Below are positions 15,126 to 21,014 of a DNA stretch of 21,014 nt, in pieces (position 1 is the first letter of the stretch; each line of letters opens with the position of its first letter). The notes below the pieces were generated by a model. That model made no database searches. It saw nothing but the letters and a program-made list of their open reading frames with translations, and was not told the origin of the DNA. This stretch comes from JAHFPN01 sp036559465 (GTDB taxonomy: Bacteria; Pseudomonadota; Alphaproteobacteria; Rhizobiales; Xanthobacteraceae): NCBI GenBank assembly GCA_036559465.1, contig DATBTC010000078.1, forward strand, positions 1 to 21,014. The letters run 5' to 3'. The position numbers and the translations under genes were made by a program.

Positions 15126-16960
15126 GGGCGGCCTCCGGTCTTGGCCGCGCGCTCGCGGTCGTACCACCAGATGTCAGGGAAGCCGAAGGAATAGGCCGGC
15201 AGCTTTTCCGGTTTGCCGAACCGGTCCCAGCGAGCGACGCGCGTATAGCCGATGGTGAAGTGCGGAACGACGTAGTGGTTCCACAAAAGCACGCGGTCGA
15301 GCGCCTTGCAGGCGGCGACCAGTTCGTCGCGATCCTTGGCGAAGATCACGCGCTCGATCAACGCGTCGACCGCCGGATTCTTGATGCCGCCGAAGTTGCG
15401 CGCGCCTTCGCGGTCGGCCGACTGCGAGCCAAAGAAGTCGCGCTGCTCGTTGCCGGGCGAGAGCGATTGCGGCCACAGCCCGACGATGACATCGAATTCG
15501 CGGCCGCGCATGCGGTTCTGATATTGCGAGGAGTCGACGGTGCGGATCGTCGATTCGATGCCGAGCCGATCCAGCGCCGGCTTGTAGAACAGGATCGCGC
15601 GCTCGAAACTCGGGCTGGAGAGCAGGAACTCAACCGTGAACGGCACGCCGGTCTTGGTGTTGACCAGCTTGCGGTCGCGGATCTCGTAGCCCGCCTCGCG
15701 CAGGAGTCGCGTCGCCTCGCGCAGGTTCGCGCGCCGTGCCTCGTCGCTGCCGCCCTTGGGATTGACGTAGGGCTTGGTAAACACCTCGGCCGGCACCTGG
15801 CCGCGCACGGTTTTGAGGATTTCGAGCTCCTTGCCGCTCGGCAATCCCTCGGAGGCGAGTTCGGTGCCGCTGAAATAAGAATTGATGCGCTCGTATTCGC
15901 CCGACGATAGTGTCCGGTTCAGCTCCTCGAAATCGAATGCATAGTTGAAGGCGAGGCGCACGCGCGGATCCTTGAACTTGTCGCGGCGCAAATTGAAGAT
16001 GAAGCCCTGCATCACGCCGCGCGCGCGCTCGGTAAATTTCTCCAGAATGACGCGGCCATCACGGCGGGCGGGAAAATCGTAGGCGCTCATCCAGTTCTTG
16101 CCAGAGGATTCGATCCGGAAGTCGTAGTGGTCGGCCTTGAAGGCCTCGAGCTCCACGGTGTCGTCGCGGTAATACTCCCAGCGGATTTCATCGAAATTAT
16201 CCTTGCCGATATTGACCGGCAGATCCTTGCCCCAATAGTCGGGCACGCGCTCATAGGCGATGGTGCGGCCGGGGATGACGGTCTTGATGCGATAGGCGGC
16301 ATTGCCGAGCGGGGTCTCGAGCGTGGCGGCGGTGATGTCGCGCGGCTTGCCGTTGGCATCGGTGCCGGTCCACCAGTGCTTGGGCAGTACGTTGAGCTGG
16401 CCGACGATGCTCGGGAGTTCGCGATTGCCCGGGGCGTCGGCGGTGAACGTGATCTCGCGCTCGCCGGTTTTCTCGACCTTCACGATGTGCCGGTAATAGA
16501 ACGCCTGGCCGGGATTGTGCAGCTTCAGCATCTCGAAGGTCCACACCACGTCCTCGGGCGTGACCGGCTTGCCGTCATGCCAGCGCGCGTTGGAGTGCAG
16601 CCTGAACGTCACCGACGAAAAGTCGGTCGGATAGCGCATTGCTTCCGCGAGCAGTCCGTACGAAGTCGAGATTTCGTCCATCGAGGGCGTCAGCAGCGAG
16701 TCGTAGATGAGTGTCACGCCAATGGCGACCAAGCCACGCCGCGGAACGATGTTAAGACTGTCGAAGCTGCCCTCGGTCGACATTCGCAACAGACCGCCCT
16801 TGGGGGCGGCCGGGTTCACATAATCGAAACGTTTGAAGTCGGCCGGATAGCGCGGCGTGCCCATGAGCGACATGCCGTGACGCCATTCGTCTTCCTGTGC
16901 CGGCGCGGCGGCGGCAAGCAAGAGAAGCAATACGGCGGGCAGGATGCGCAGGATTTTCAC
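15122..16960 (-). CDS. YejA-like peptide-binding protein with a Sec signal
   Basis: A 612-residue SBP_bac_5-class periplasmic binding protein and the first gene of the yej operon. The N-terminus is a classic Sec signal: MKILR, then a leucine/alanine-rich core, with a likely cut after APA at about residue 21. The mature protein begins with YPADFKRFDYVNPAAPKGG and has ARWHDGKPVTPEDVVWTFE near residue 126, the usual signature of this class. Aligned by eye it is clearly related to the downstream Tat-exported protein: both have RREKFKDPRVR- or RRDKFKDPRVR-like blocks and tryptophan-rich C-termini. The start is GTG at 16960 with GGAG seven bases upstream. Either this or the next gene could be called yejA, so no symbol is assigned. 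Confidence 0.9.
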   Translation of the reverse strand: MKILRILPAVLLLLLAAAAPAQEDEWRHGMSLMGTPRYPADFKRFDYVNPAAPKGGLLRMSTEGSFDSLNIVPRRGLVAIGVTLIYDSLLTPSMDEISTSYGLLAEAMRYPTDFSSVTFRLHSNARWHDGKPVTPEDVVWTFEMLKLHNPGQAFYYRHIVKVEKTGEREITFTADAPGNRELPSIVGQLNVLPKHWWTGTDANGKPRDITAATLETPLGNAAYRIKTVIPGRTIAYERVPDYWGKDLPVNIGKDNFDEIRWEYYRDDTVELEAFKADHYDFRIESSGKNWMSAYDFPARRDGRVILEKFTERARGVMQGFIFNLRRDKFKDPRVRLAFNYAFDFEELNRTLSSGEYERINSYFSGTELASEGLPSGKELEILKTVRGQVPAEVFTKPYVNPKGGSDEARRANLREATRLLREAGYEIRDRKLVNTKTGVPFTVEFLLSSPSFERAILFYKPALDRLGIESTIRTVDSSQYQNRMRGREFDVIVGLWPQSLSPGNEQRDFFGSQSADREGARNFGGIKNPAVDALIERVIFAKDRDELVAACKALDRVLLWNHYVVPHFTIGYTRVARWDRFGKPEKLPAYSFGFPDIWWYDRERAAKTGGRP

Positions 16961-17001
16961 GCGCGGACTCCGTCGTGGCCTCGGTACAAGACTTGAAGGC
17001 C

Positions 17002-17007
17002 ATTATG
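17002..17007 (-). promoter_or_regulatory. Possible -10 element of the yej operon
   Basis: In the 112-base gap between the cytochrome gene and the first yej gene, the minus strand carries CATAAT, one mismatch from the consensus -10 box, about 42 bases before the GTG start. No convincing -35 element lies 16-18 bases further upstream, so the call is weak. The gap shows no other feature. Confidence 0.3.
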
Positions 17008-17072
17008 ACGAATTTGCCCGAGCGCCCATAGCGGCGCCAGAGTGAAACCTTCGTGAGATTACAGAGAGTTAA

Positions 17073-17618
17073 TTACTGCGCCTTGGGCAGCGGCTTGGGG
17101 CTGTCGGAGAGCGAGTTGAGATAGGCGATCACGTCGGCGCGCTCGCTGCCCTTGTTGAGGCCGATGAAGGCCATCGACGTGCCCGGCACCATTGCCTTTG
17201 GATTAAGCAAGTATTTGTTCAGGTCGTCGACGGTCCAATGGCCTTGCATCATCTTCTTGAAATTGGTCGAATAGGCGAAACTCGAAACCGCGCCCTTGTC
17301 GCGATCGAGAATGCCCCAGAGATTGGGGCCGACCTTGTTGGGGCCGCCTTTGGCGAAGTCGTGGCAGGCGAGACACTTCTTGGCGACGGTCGCGCCCTTC
17401 TCGAGGTTTGCGCTGGCGAGCAACTTCTCGAGCGGCTCGTCGGGGACCGTCGCGGCGGCGGCACTGCCGGGCGCGGTCTCGGTCACGGCGATGTCGTAGC
17501 CGGGCTTGGCCGGTTTCTTCGGGGTGAAAATGCCGCCGGAAACGATATTCAGCGACAACGTAAACAGGCAGGTGGCGAGGATCGCCCCCAGAACCTTGTT
17601 CAATTCGAAGCCGTCCAT
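17073..17618 (-). CDS. cycM: Membrane-anchored cytochrome c (CycM-like)
   Basis: A 181-residue cytochrome c held to the membrane by an uncleaved N-terminal helix (about residues 8-29). A Pro/Ala-rich linker follows, then one class I haem domain from about residue 72. The haem site is CLACH at 82-86, and Met149 in PGTSMAF is the likely sixth ligand. In Bradyrhizobium, CycM of this architecture carries electrons from the bc1 complex to the aa3 oxidase, and the same role is inferred here. The ATG is preceded by GGGAG at five bases. The gene is divergent from kdsB, and no oxidase or bc1 genes lie nearby. Confidence 0.88.
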   Translation of the reverse strand: MDGFELNKVLGAILATCLFTLSLNIVSGGIFTPKKPAKPGYDIAVTETAPGSAAAATVPDEPLEKLLASANLEKGATVAKKCLACHDFAKGGPNKVGPNLWGILDRDKGAVSSFAYSTNFKKMMQGHWTVDDLNKYLLNPKAMVPGTSMAFIGLNKGSERADVIAYLNSLSDSPKPLPKAQ

Positions 17619-17659
17619 GCCCGCTCCCGAAGTCCCGCAAACCGGTTTGACCTAACGCT

Positions 17660-17687
17660 TTGCGCCCAGACTGGCAACCCGTATAAC
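17660..17687 (+). promoter_or_regulatory. Candidate promoter for kdsB-pheA
   Basis: TTGCGC (17660-17665) and TATAAC (17682-17687) are separated by 16 bases in the 116-base region between the divergent cytochrome and kdsB genes. A start of transcription near 17694 would leave a leader of about 40 bases before the ATG at 17735, whereas the ATG at 17699 would be nearly leaderless. This favours the shorter kdsB reading. The elements are only partial matches to the consensus. Confidence 0.4.
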
Positions 17688-17734
17688 CGCGCCGGCCCAT
17701 GCTACTTTCTGCCGCTGTGGCCGCGTCCGGTCCC

Positions 17735-18496
17735 ATGTCCCGCGTGAGCAAATCCGCACCCGAAGTGCTCGTGCTGATCCCGGCGCGGATGCACGCGACC
17801 CGGCTGCCCGGCAAGCCGCTCGCCGAAATCGCGGGCAAGCCCATGATCGTACACGTGGTTGAACGGGCGCTCGAAGCGGCGCTTGGACCGGTGTGGGTCG
17901 CGACCGACGCGCCCGAAATTTTGCGGGCTGTGGAGGGCGCTGGGCACCGCGCGGTAATGACGCGCGCGGATCATGCTTCGGGCTCGGACCGCATTTTCGA
18001 AGCGTTGGGCACGATCGATCCGGGCGGCGAGGCGAAGATCGTCGTGAATCTCCAGGGCGACCTGCCGACCGTGGAAGCGCGCGCGATTCGAGCCGCACTT
18101 TCGCCGCTCGAAGACGCAGCGGTGGCCATCGGCACGATCGCCGCGGAAATCCGGGAGCCCGCCGAGCGCACCGACCCGAACGTAGTCAAAGTTGTGGGCA
18201 CACCGGTAGCGGCCGGCCGGCTGCGCGCTCTCTATTTCACCCGCGCGAGCGCGCCGGCGGCCGAGGGGCCGCTCTATCATCACATCGGCCTCTACGCTTA
18301 CCGGCGCAAAGCGTTGGAGAGCTTCGTCCGGCTGCCGCCATCGACGCTGGAGAAGCGCGAGCGGCTCGAGCAGTTGCGCGCGCTTGAAGCCGGGATGCGC
18401 ATCGATGTGGCAATCGTTGACGCGGTTCCGCTCGGCGTCGATACTCCGGCCGACTTAGAGAAGGCCCGCGCGCTGCTTGCGGGCAGGCAGCGGTGA
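17735..18496 (+). CDS. kdsB: 3-deoxy-manno-octulosonate cytidylyltransferase (CMP-Kdo synthetase)
   Basis: This cytosolic enzyme activates Kdo with CTP to give CMP-Kdo, the donor for the inner core of lipopolysaccharide. The 253-residue product has the nucleotide-binding start IPARMHATRLPGKPL at about 14-28, the metal-binding NLQGDLP near residue 109, HHIGLYAYRR near 184, and the C-terminal block LEKRERLEQLRALE followed by GVDTPADLEKAR. All are typical of KdsB and the length fits the family (about 245-255). An ATG 12 codons upstream (17699) is in frame, but it has no ribosome binding site and lies next to the likely transcription start, so 17735 is preferred. The pheA start lies 13 bases after the stop, so the two genes probably share a transcript. 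Confidence 0.93.
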   Translation: MSRVSKSAPEVLVLIPARMHATRLPGKPLAEIAGKPMIVHVVERALEAALGPVWVATDAPEILRAVEGAGHRAVMTRADHASGSDRIFEALGTIDPGGEAKIVVNLQGDLPTVEARAIRAALSPLEDAAVAIGTIAAEIREPAERTDPNVVKVVGTPVAAGRLRALYFTRASAPAAEGPLYHHIGLYAYRRKALESFVRLPPSTLEKRERLEQLRALEAGMRIDVAIVDAVPLGVDTPADLEKARALLAGRQR

Positions 18497-18509
18497 AGGC
18501 CCGGTCCTC

Positions 18510-19373
18510 ATGAGCAAGAAACGCATCGTCTTCCAGGGCGAGCCGGGCGCGAACTCGCACATCGCCTGCCACAAGGCCTATCCGAACTACCAGGCCGTGC
18601 CGTGCGCGACCTTCGAGGACGCGTTCGCGGCGGTGAAAAGCGGCCGGGCCGAGCTTGCGATGATTCCGATCGAGAATTCGGTTGCCGGCCGCGTCGCCGA
18701 TATTCATCACCTGATGCCGACCTCGGGCTTGCACATCATCGCGGAATATTTCTCGCCGATCCGGCACCAGCTTATGGCGCCGAGGGGCGCGACGCTCTCG
18801 ACGATCAAGACCGTGCAGAGCCATATCCACGCGCTCGGCCAGTGCCGCAAGGTCATGCGCAAGCTCGGTCTGAAGAGCGTAATCGGCGCCGATACTGCGG
18901 GCTCGGCGCGGGAGATCGCCGAAGCCAAGGACAAGACGCGGGCGGCGATCGCCTCGCGGCTCGCCGCCAGCATCTACAAGCTCAGGATTCTGAAAGAGAA
19001 CATCGAGGACGAGAAGCACAACACCACGCGCTTCATCGTGCTTTCCCGCAAGGCCAAATGGGCGCCGCGCGATACCCGGAAGGTCGTCACCACCTTCGTG
19101 TTCGAAGTGCGGAACATTCCCGCCGCGCTCTACAAGGCGCTCGGCGGGTTCGCCACCAACGGCATCAACATGACCAAGCTTGAGAGCTATATGGTCAGCG
19201 GCAGCTTTGCGGCCACGCAATTCTACGCCGATGTGGAAGGCCATCCGACGGAACGCGGCTTGGAGTTGGCGCTCGAGGAGCTGCAATTCGTTACCCAGCC
19301 GGATTCGCTGAAAATTCTCGGCGTCTATGCAGCGCATCCTTATCGGATCGCCGCCGCGGCCAAGGCGGGCTAG
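18510..19373 (+). CDS. pheA: Prephenate dehydratase
   Basis: This 287-residue monofunctional enzyme converts prephenate to phenylpyruvate, the committed step to phenylalanine. The catalytic domain spans about 4-185, with FQGEPGANSH at the start, IPIENSVAGRV near 52-62 and the catalytic NTTRF at 171-175. A C-terminal ACT domain follows (about 192-272). In this domain the classical phenylalanine-binding motifs differ: the GAL region reads NIPAALYKAL, and ESRP is replaced by ESYM (225-228). No chorismate mutase domain is attached. The ATG at 18510 is chosen over the open upstream frame, which overlaps kdsB; GAAGG lies about ten bases before it. The stop is six bases from the stop of the convergent nudC gene. 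Confidence 0.94.
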   Translation: MSKKRIVFQGEPGANSHIACHKAYPNYQAVPCATFEDAFAAVKSGRAELAMIPIENSVAGRVADIHHLMPTSGLHIIAEYFSPIRHQLMAPRGATLSTIKTVQSHIHALGQCRKVMRKLGLKSVIGADTAGSAREIAEAKDKTRAAIASRLAASIYKLRILKENIEDEKHNTTRFIVLSRKAKWAPRDTRKVVTTFVFEVRNIPAALYKALGGFATNGINMTKLESYMVSGSFAATQFYADVEGHPTERGLELALEELQFVTQPDSLKILGVYAAHPYRIAAAAKAG

Positions 19374-19388
19374 CGAAGACTATTCGCT
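19372..19388. terminator. Hairpin spanning the stop codons of convergent pheA and nudC
   Basis: AGCGAA (19372-19377) and TTCGCT (19383-19388) form a perfect six-base-pair stem with a five-base loop. The element overlaps the TAG of pheA (19371-19373) and the TAG of nudC on the other strand (19380-19382). It could limit read-through in both directions, but neither side has a T-run, so a role as a true intrinsic terminator is uncertain. Confidence 0.35.
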
Positions 19389-20339
19389 CAAGATCGCAGG
19401 CCCGCGCTCCACATAGGCGCGGATCAGATGATGCGCGATCGCGATCGGTGGCGGCACGAACAGGTCGTTCGGGTGTTTGCGCGCCAGCATCTGTGCGGCT
19501 TCAGCGCGGGCGAACCAGCGCCCGTCCTCGAGCTCGTTGCGGTCGATCTTCAAGTCAACCGCGCTCGCCTCGGCGTGGCAGCCGATCATCAGCGACATCG
19601 GAAACGGCCAAGGCTGGGACGCGAAATAACGCACGCGGCCGACCGTGACGCCGGCCTCCTCGAAGGTTTCGCGGCGCACTGCGTCCTCGATCGACTCGCC
19701 GGGCTCGATGAATCCGGCAAGGCAGGACCACATATTTCCCGGAAATCGCGCCGAGCGGCCGAGCAGGCAATTTTCCTTGTCGATTGCGAGCATGATCACG
19801 CAGGGGTCGGTGCGCGGGAAATGCTGCGCTCTACAGGCGGCGCAGTCGCGCCGCCAGCCGGCCTCGGAATTTCGCGTCGGCGCGCCGCAATTGGCACAAA
19901 AGCGATGCCGTGCGTGCCAGGCCATCAGCGCCTTGGCCGCGGCGATAGGCCCGAGCAGGTCGTCGCCGACCAGCGCCTTCATCGCGACAGTGCGCAGATC
20001 CGAGACGAGGTAATCGGCGCTGCCCTCGAGTTTCGCCGCGTCCGCCGCCGCGAGGGCATGGGCGAAATGCGCGGCTTCTCCGTCGAGACCGATCAAGATC
20101 GTCTCCGGCGTGGGCCCGAGCTTCGCTGCATCGGCCGGAGTGAACAGCGGGTCGAGCTTTCCGTTCTTCTGTGCGAGCACGATACGCTCGCCGGAAATCA
20201 CGTAAGTGCGCGCATCGGAGCGCGCAAAAGCTCGCGCGACGAAGTCGGCGTCGCTTCGCCGCTCGGCGGCGCGGTCGAGCCGCGATCCGGCATAGGCGAG
20301 ATACGGCGGCGGGCCGAGTGTTGTGTTGCGATCAGTCAT
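19380..20339 (-). CDS. nudC: NudC-type NAD(H) pyrophosphatase (Nudix family)
   Basis: A 319-residue Nudix hydrolase that cuts NADH to NMNH and AMP; NudC enzymes also remove NAD caps from RNA. A zinc ribbon uses Cys148, Cys151, Cys166 and Cys169. The Nudix box runs from Gly209 to Val231 (GFIEPGES, then RRETFEEAG) with all catalytic glutamates. It is followed by SQPWPFPMS at 241-249, the signature that separates NudC from other Nudix proteins. The N-terminal 130 residues form the less conserved NudC domain. ATG at 20339 is chosen; an in-frame TTG at 20384 would abut the upstream HIT gene exactly but lacks a visible ribosome binding site. The gene is probably co-transcribed with the HIT gene. 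Confidence 0.93.
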   Translation of the reverse strand: MTDRNTTLGPPPYLAYAGSRLDRAAERRSDADFVARAFARSDARTYVISGERIVLAQKNGKLDPLFTPADAAKLGPTPETILIGLDGEAAHFAHALAAADAAKLEGSADYLVSDLRTVAMKALVGDDLLGPIAAAKALMAWHARHRFCANCGAPTRNSEAGWRRDCAACRAQHFPRTDPCVIMLAIDKENCLLGRSARFPGNMWSCLAGFIEPGESIEDAVRRETFEEAGVTVGRVRYFASQPWPFPMSLMIGCHAEASAVDLKIDRNELEDGRWFARAEAAQMLARKHPNDLFVPPPIAIAHHLIRAYVERGPAILSE

Positions 20340-20384
20340 CGGAAAATGCGGCGGGACGCTCGCACGCGGCGTGTGCGCGTGCAA

Positions 20385-20801
20385 CTAGGCGAAGCCGAAG
20401 CCGTGCTTAAGCTTGCTCACGATCGCGTCGCGTGCTGCGGTTTCGTAGAGCACGGGTTCACCGGCGCCCCATACCGTGCCGGTGCCGGCGATGTCGTCGG
20501 CGAAGCGGGCGACCACGTGAACGTGGAGCTGGTGCACGATGAGCCCGAGGGCGGCGGTATTCAGCTTCTGGCAATTGGTAACCGCTTTCAGAATCCGCGA
20601 CGCGAGCGCGATCTCCTCGATCAGCCGCGTGCGATCGGGTGCGGAAAGATCGAAGATCTCCACCAGGCCCGGCAGGCGCGGAATGAGGACGAGCCAGGGA
20701 AAACGTCTGTCGTCGCGAAGCAGCACGGCGCAAAGCGGCAGATCGCCGACGGGTGCGGACTCAGCTTCGAGCCACGGATCGATACGAAAGCGATGTGGCA
20801 T
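20385..20801 (-). CDS. HIT-domain family protein
   Basis: A 138-residue protein of the histidine triad superfamily, whose members are mostly nucleotide hydrolases or transferases. The motif near the C-terminus reads QLHVHVVARF (91-100): His93 and His95 match the second and third histidines of HxHxH, while the first position is Gln91 (a histidine, His90, sits one residue earlier). His93 would be the nucleophile. The frame is open to 20933, but ATG at 20801 is chosen because GAGGGGAG lies just upstream and the extra 44 residues overlap the SRP RNA gene. It is followed by nudC on the same strand. The substrate is unknown; pairing with NudC suggests dinucleotide or nucleotide clean-up, as an inference. 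Confidence 0.88.
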   Translation of the reverse strand: MPHRFRIDPWLEAESAPVGDLPLCAVLLRDDRRFPWLVLIPRLPGLVEIFDLSAPDRTRLIEEIALASRILKAVTNCQKLNTAALGLIVHQLHVHVVARFADDIAGTGTVWGAGEPVLYETAARDAIVSKLKHGFGFA

Positions 20802-20818
20802 GGCTCCCCTCGTTGCAC

Positions 20819-20848
20819 AGCCTAAGTCCGGTTCGGGTCCCAGGACAA
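20819..20848 (-). promoter_or_regulatory. Possible promoter of the HIT-nudC operon
   Basis: On the minus strand TTGTCC (20848-20843) and TAGGCT (20824-20819) are separated by 18 bases and lie directly upstream of the HIT gene's ribosome binding site. Both boxes are partial matches, so this is only a candidate. The implied leader would be very short. Confidence 0.25.
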
Positions 20849-20874
20849 TGGCGGTGGATCGAAATCCGGGGCGC

Positions 20875-20903
20875 TTGCCATTGCAGTGCGAAGAGACGAT
20901 AAA
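20875..20903 (+). promoter_or_regulatory. Promoter of the SRP RNA gene
   Basis: TTGCCA (20875-20880) and GATAAA (20898-20903) are separated by exactly 17 bases. The predicted first base of the SRP RNA (20909) lies six bases after the -10 box. This spacing fits a housekeeping sigma-70-type promoter with no leader, as expected for a stable RNA gene. Confidence 0.65.
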
Positions 20904-20908
20904 AGAGC

Positions 20909-21005
20909 GGGAGGTTGGCGGTGGACGAGCCACTCGCCAACCGGGTCAGGTCCGGAAGGAAGCAGCCCTAACGAGACCGGTTCGGGTTATCGGTCCAGCC
21001 TCCCA
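20909..21005 (+). ncRNA. ffs: Signal recognition particle RNA (small bacterial type, 4.5S-like)
   Basis: This is the RNA part of the signal recognition particle, which binds Ffh and brings ribosomes making membrane proteins to the membrane. The universally conserved domain IV core is present: GGTCAGGTCCGGAAGG at 20944-20959 with the GGAA tetraloop, then AAGCAGCC at 20960-20967. The outer ends pair, GGGAGG (20909-20914) with CCTCCC (20999-21004), giving a single long hairpin of about 97 bases, the usual size for the small bacterial class. A matching promoter lies directly upstream. In alphaproteobacteria this gene often lies just before dnaX, which would be beyond the window's end. The terminator is also outside the window. 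Confidence 0.95.
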
Positions 21006-21014
21006 CTTTCCTCC

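Noticed and set aside
17647..17652. TTGACC as a -35 box for kdsB
   Set aside because: It is a good -35 match, but nothing resembling a -10 box lies 16-18 bases downstream; TATAAC is 29 bases away.
19428..20825. A 465-codon open frame on the plus strand opposite nudC and the HIT gene
   Set aside because: It crosses two well-supported genes and their gap. Its composition is that of a mirror frame, with no motif, signal or plausible start site.

Overview
The window looks like ordinary core chromosome from a GC-rich alphaproteobacterium, most likely of the Hyphomicrobiales (Rhizobiales; Bradyrhizobium/Xanthobacteraceae-like). The evidence is a cpa-type tad pilus cluster, a yej operon with two binding-protein genes, a CycM-type membrane-anchored cytochrome c, and a kdsB-pheA / nudC-HIT / small SRP RNA block. 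I see no insertion sequence, phage gene, CRISPR array, tRNA or rRNA, no broken gene, and no gene-free stretch longer than about 150 bases.

Layout. (1) Positions 1-5573, plus strand: the 3' part of a tight flight (Tad/Flp) pilus operon: the last codons of a gene that is probably cpaC, then cpaD, cpaE, cpaF, tadB and tadC. A terminator-like hairpin follows. A TadD-like TPR lipoprotein gene converges on the operon from the other strand (5625-6425). (2) 6571-9234, plus strand: an M17 aminopeptidase, a very small MarR-like regulator with a TTG start, and a signal-less SH3/NlpC-P60 peptidase whose start overlaps the regulator's stop. (3) 9247-16960, minus strand: a compact five-gene YejABEF-type peptide importer, read from right to left as Sec-exported binding protein, Tat-exported binding protein, YejB, YejE and YejF. 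(4) 17073-17618, minus strand: membrane-anchored cytochrome c. (5) 17735-19373, plus strand: kdsB and pheA. (6) 19380-20801, minus strand: HIT-family protein and NudC-type NADH pyrophosphatase. (7) 20909-21005, plus strand: small bacterial SRP RNA with a well-spaced promoter.

How the genes fit together. The Tad genes supply outer-membrane (CpaC, CpaD, TadD), positioning (CpaE), motor (CpaF) and inner-membrane platform (TadB, TadC) parts of one pilus machine. The Yej operon imports peptides. The aminopeptidase and the cytosolic-looking NlpC/P60 enzyme next to it could break imported peptides down, which is an inference from position and predicted location. The remaining genes serve respiration, LPS core synthesis, phenylalanine synthesis, nucleotide clean-up and protein targeting.

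I found no clearly new system. The observations most worth following are a perfect 8-bp hairpin whose 3' arm contains the ribosome binding site of the MarR-like gene, the Tat/Sec split between two adjacent YejA-like proteins, the possible peptide-salvage neighbourhood, the changed phenylalanine-binding motifs in PheA, and hairpins lying in the 3' ends of convergent genes.
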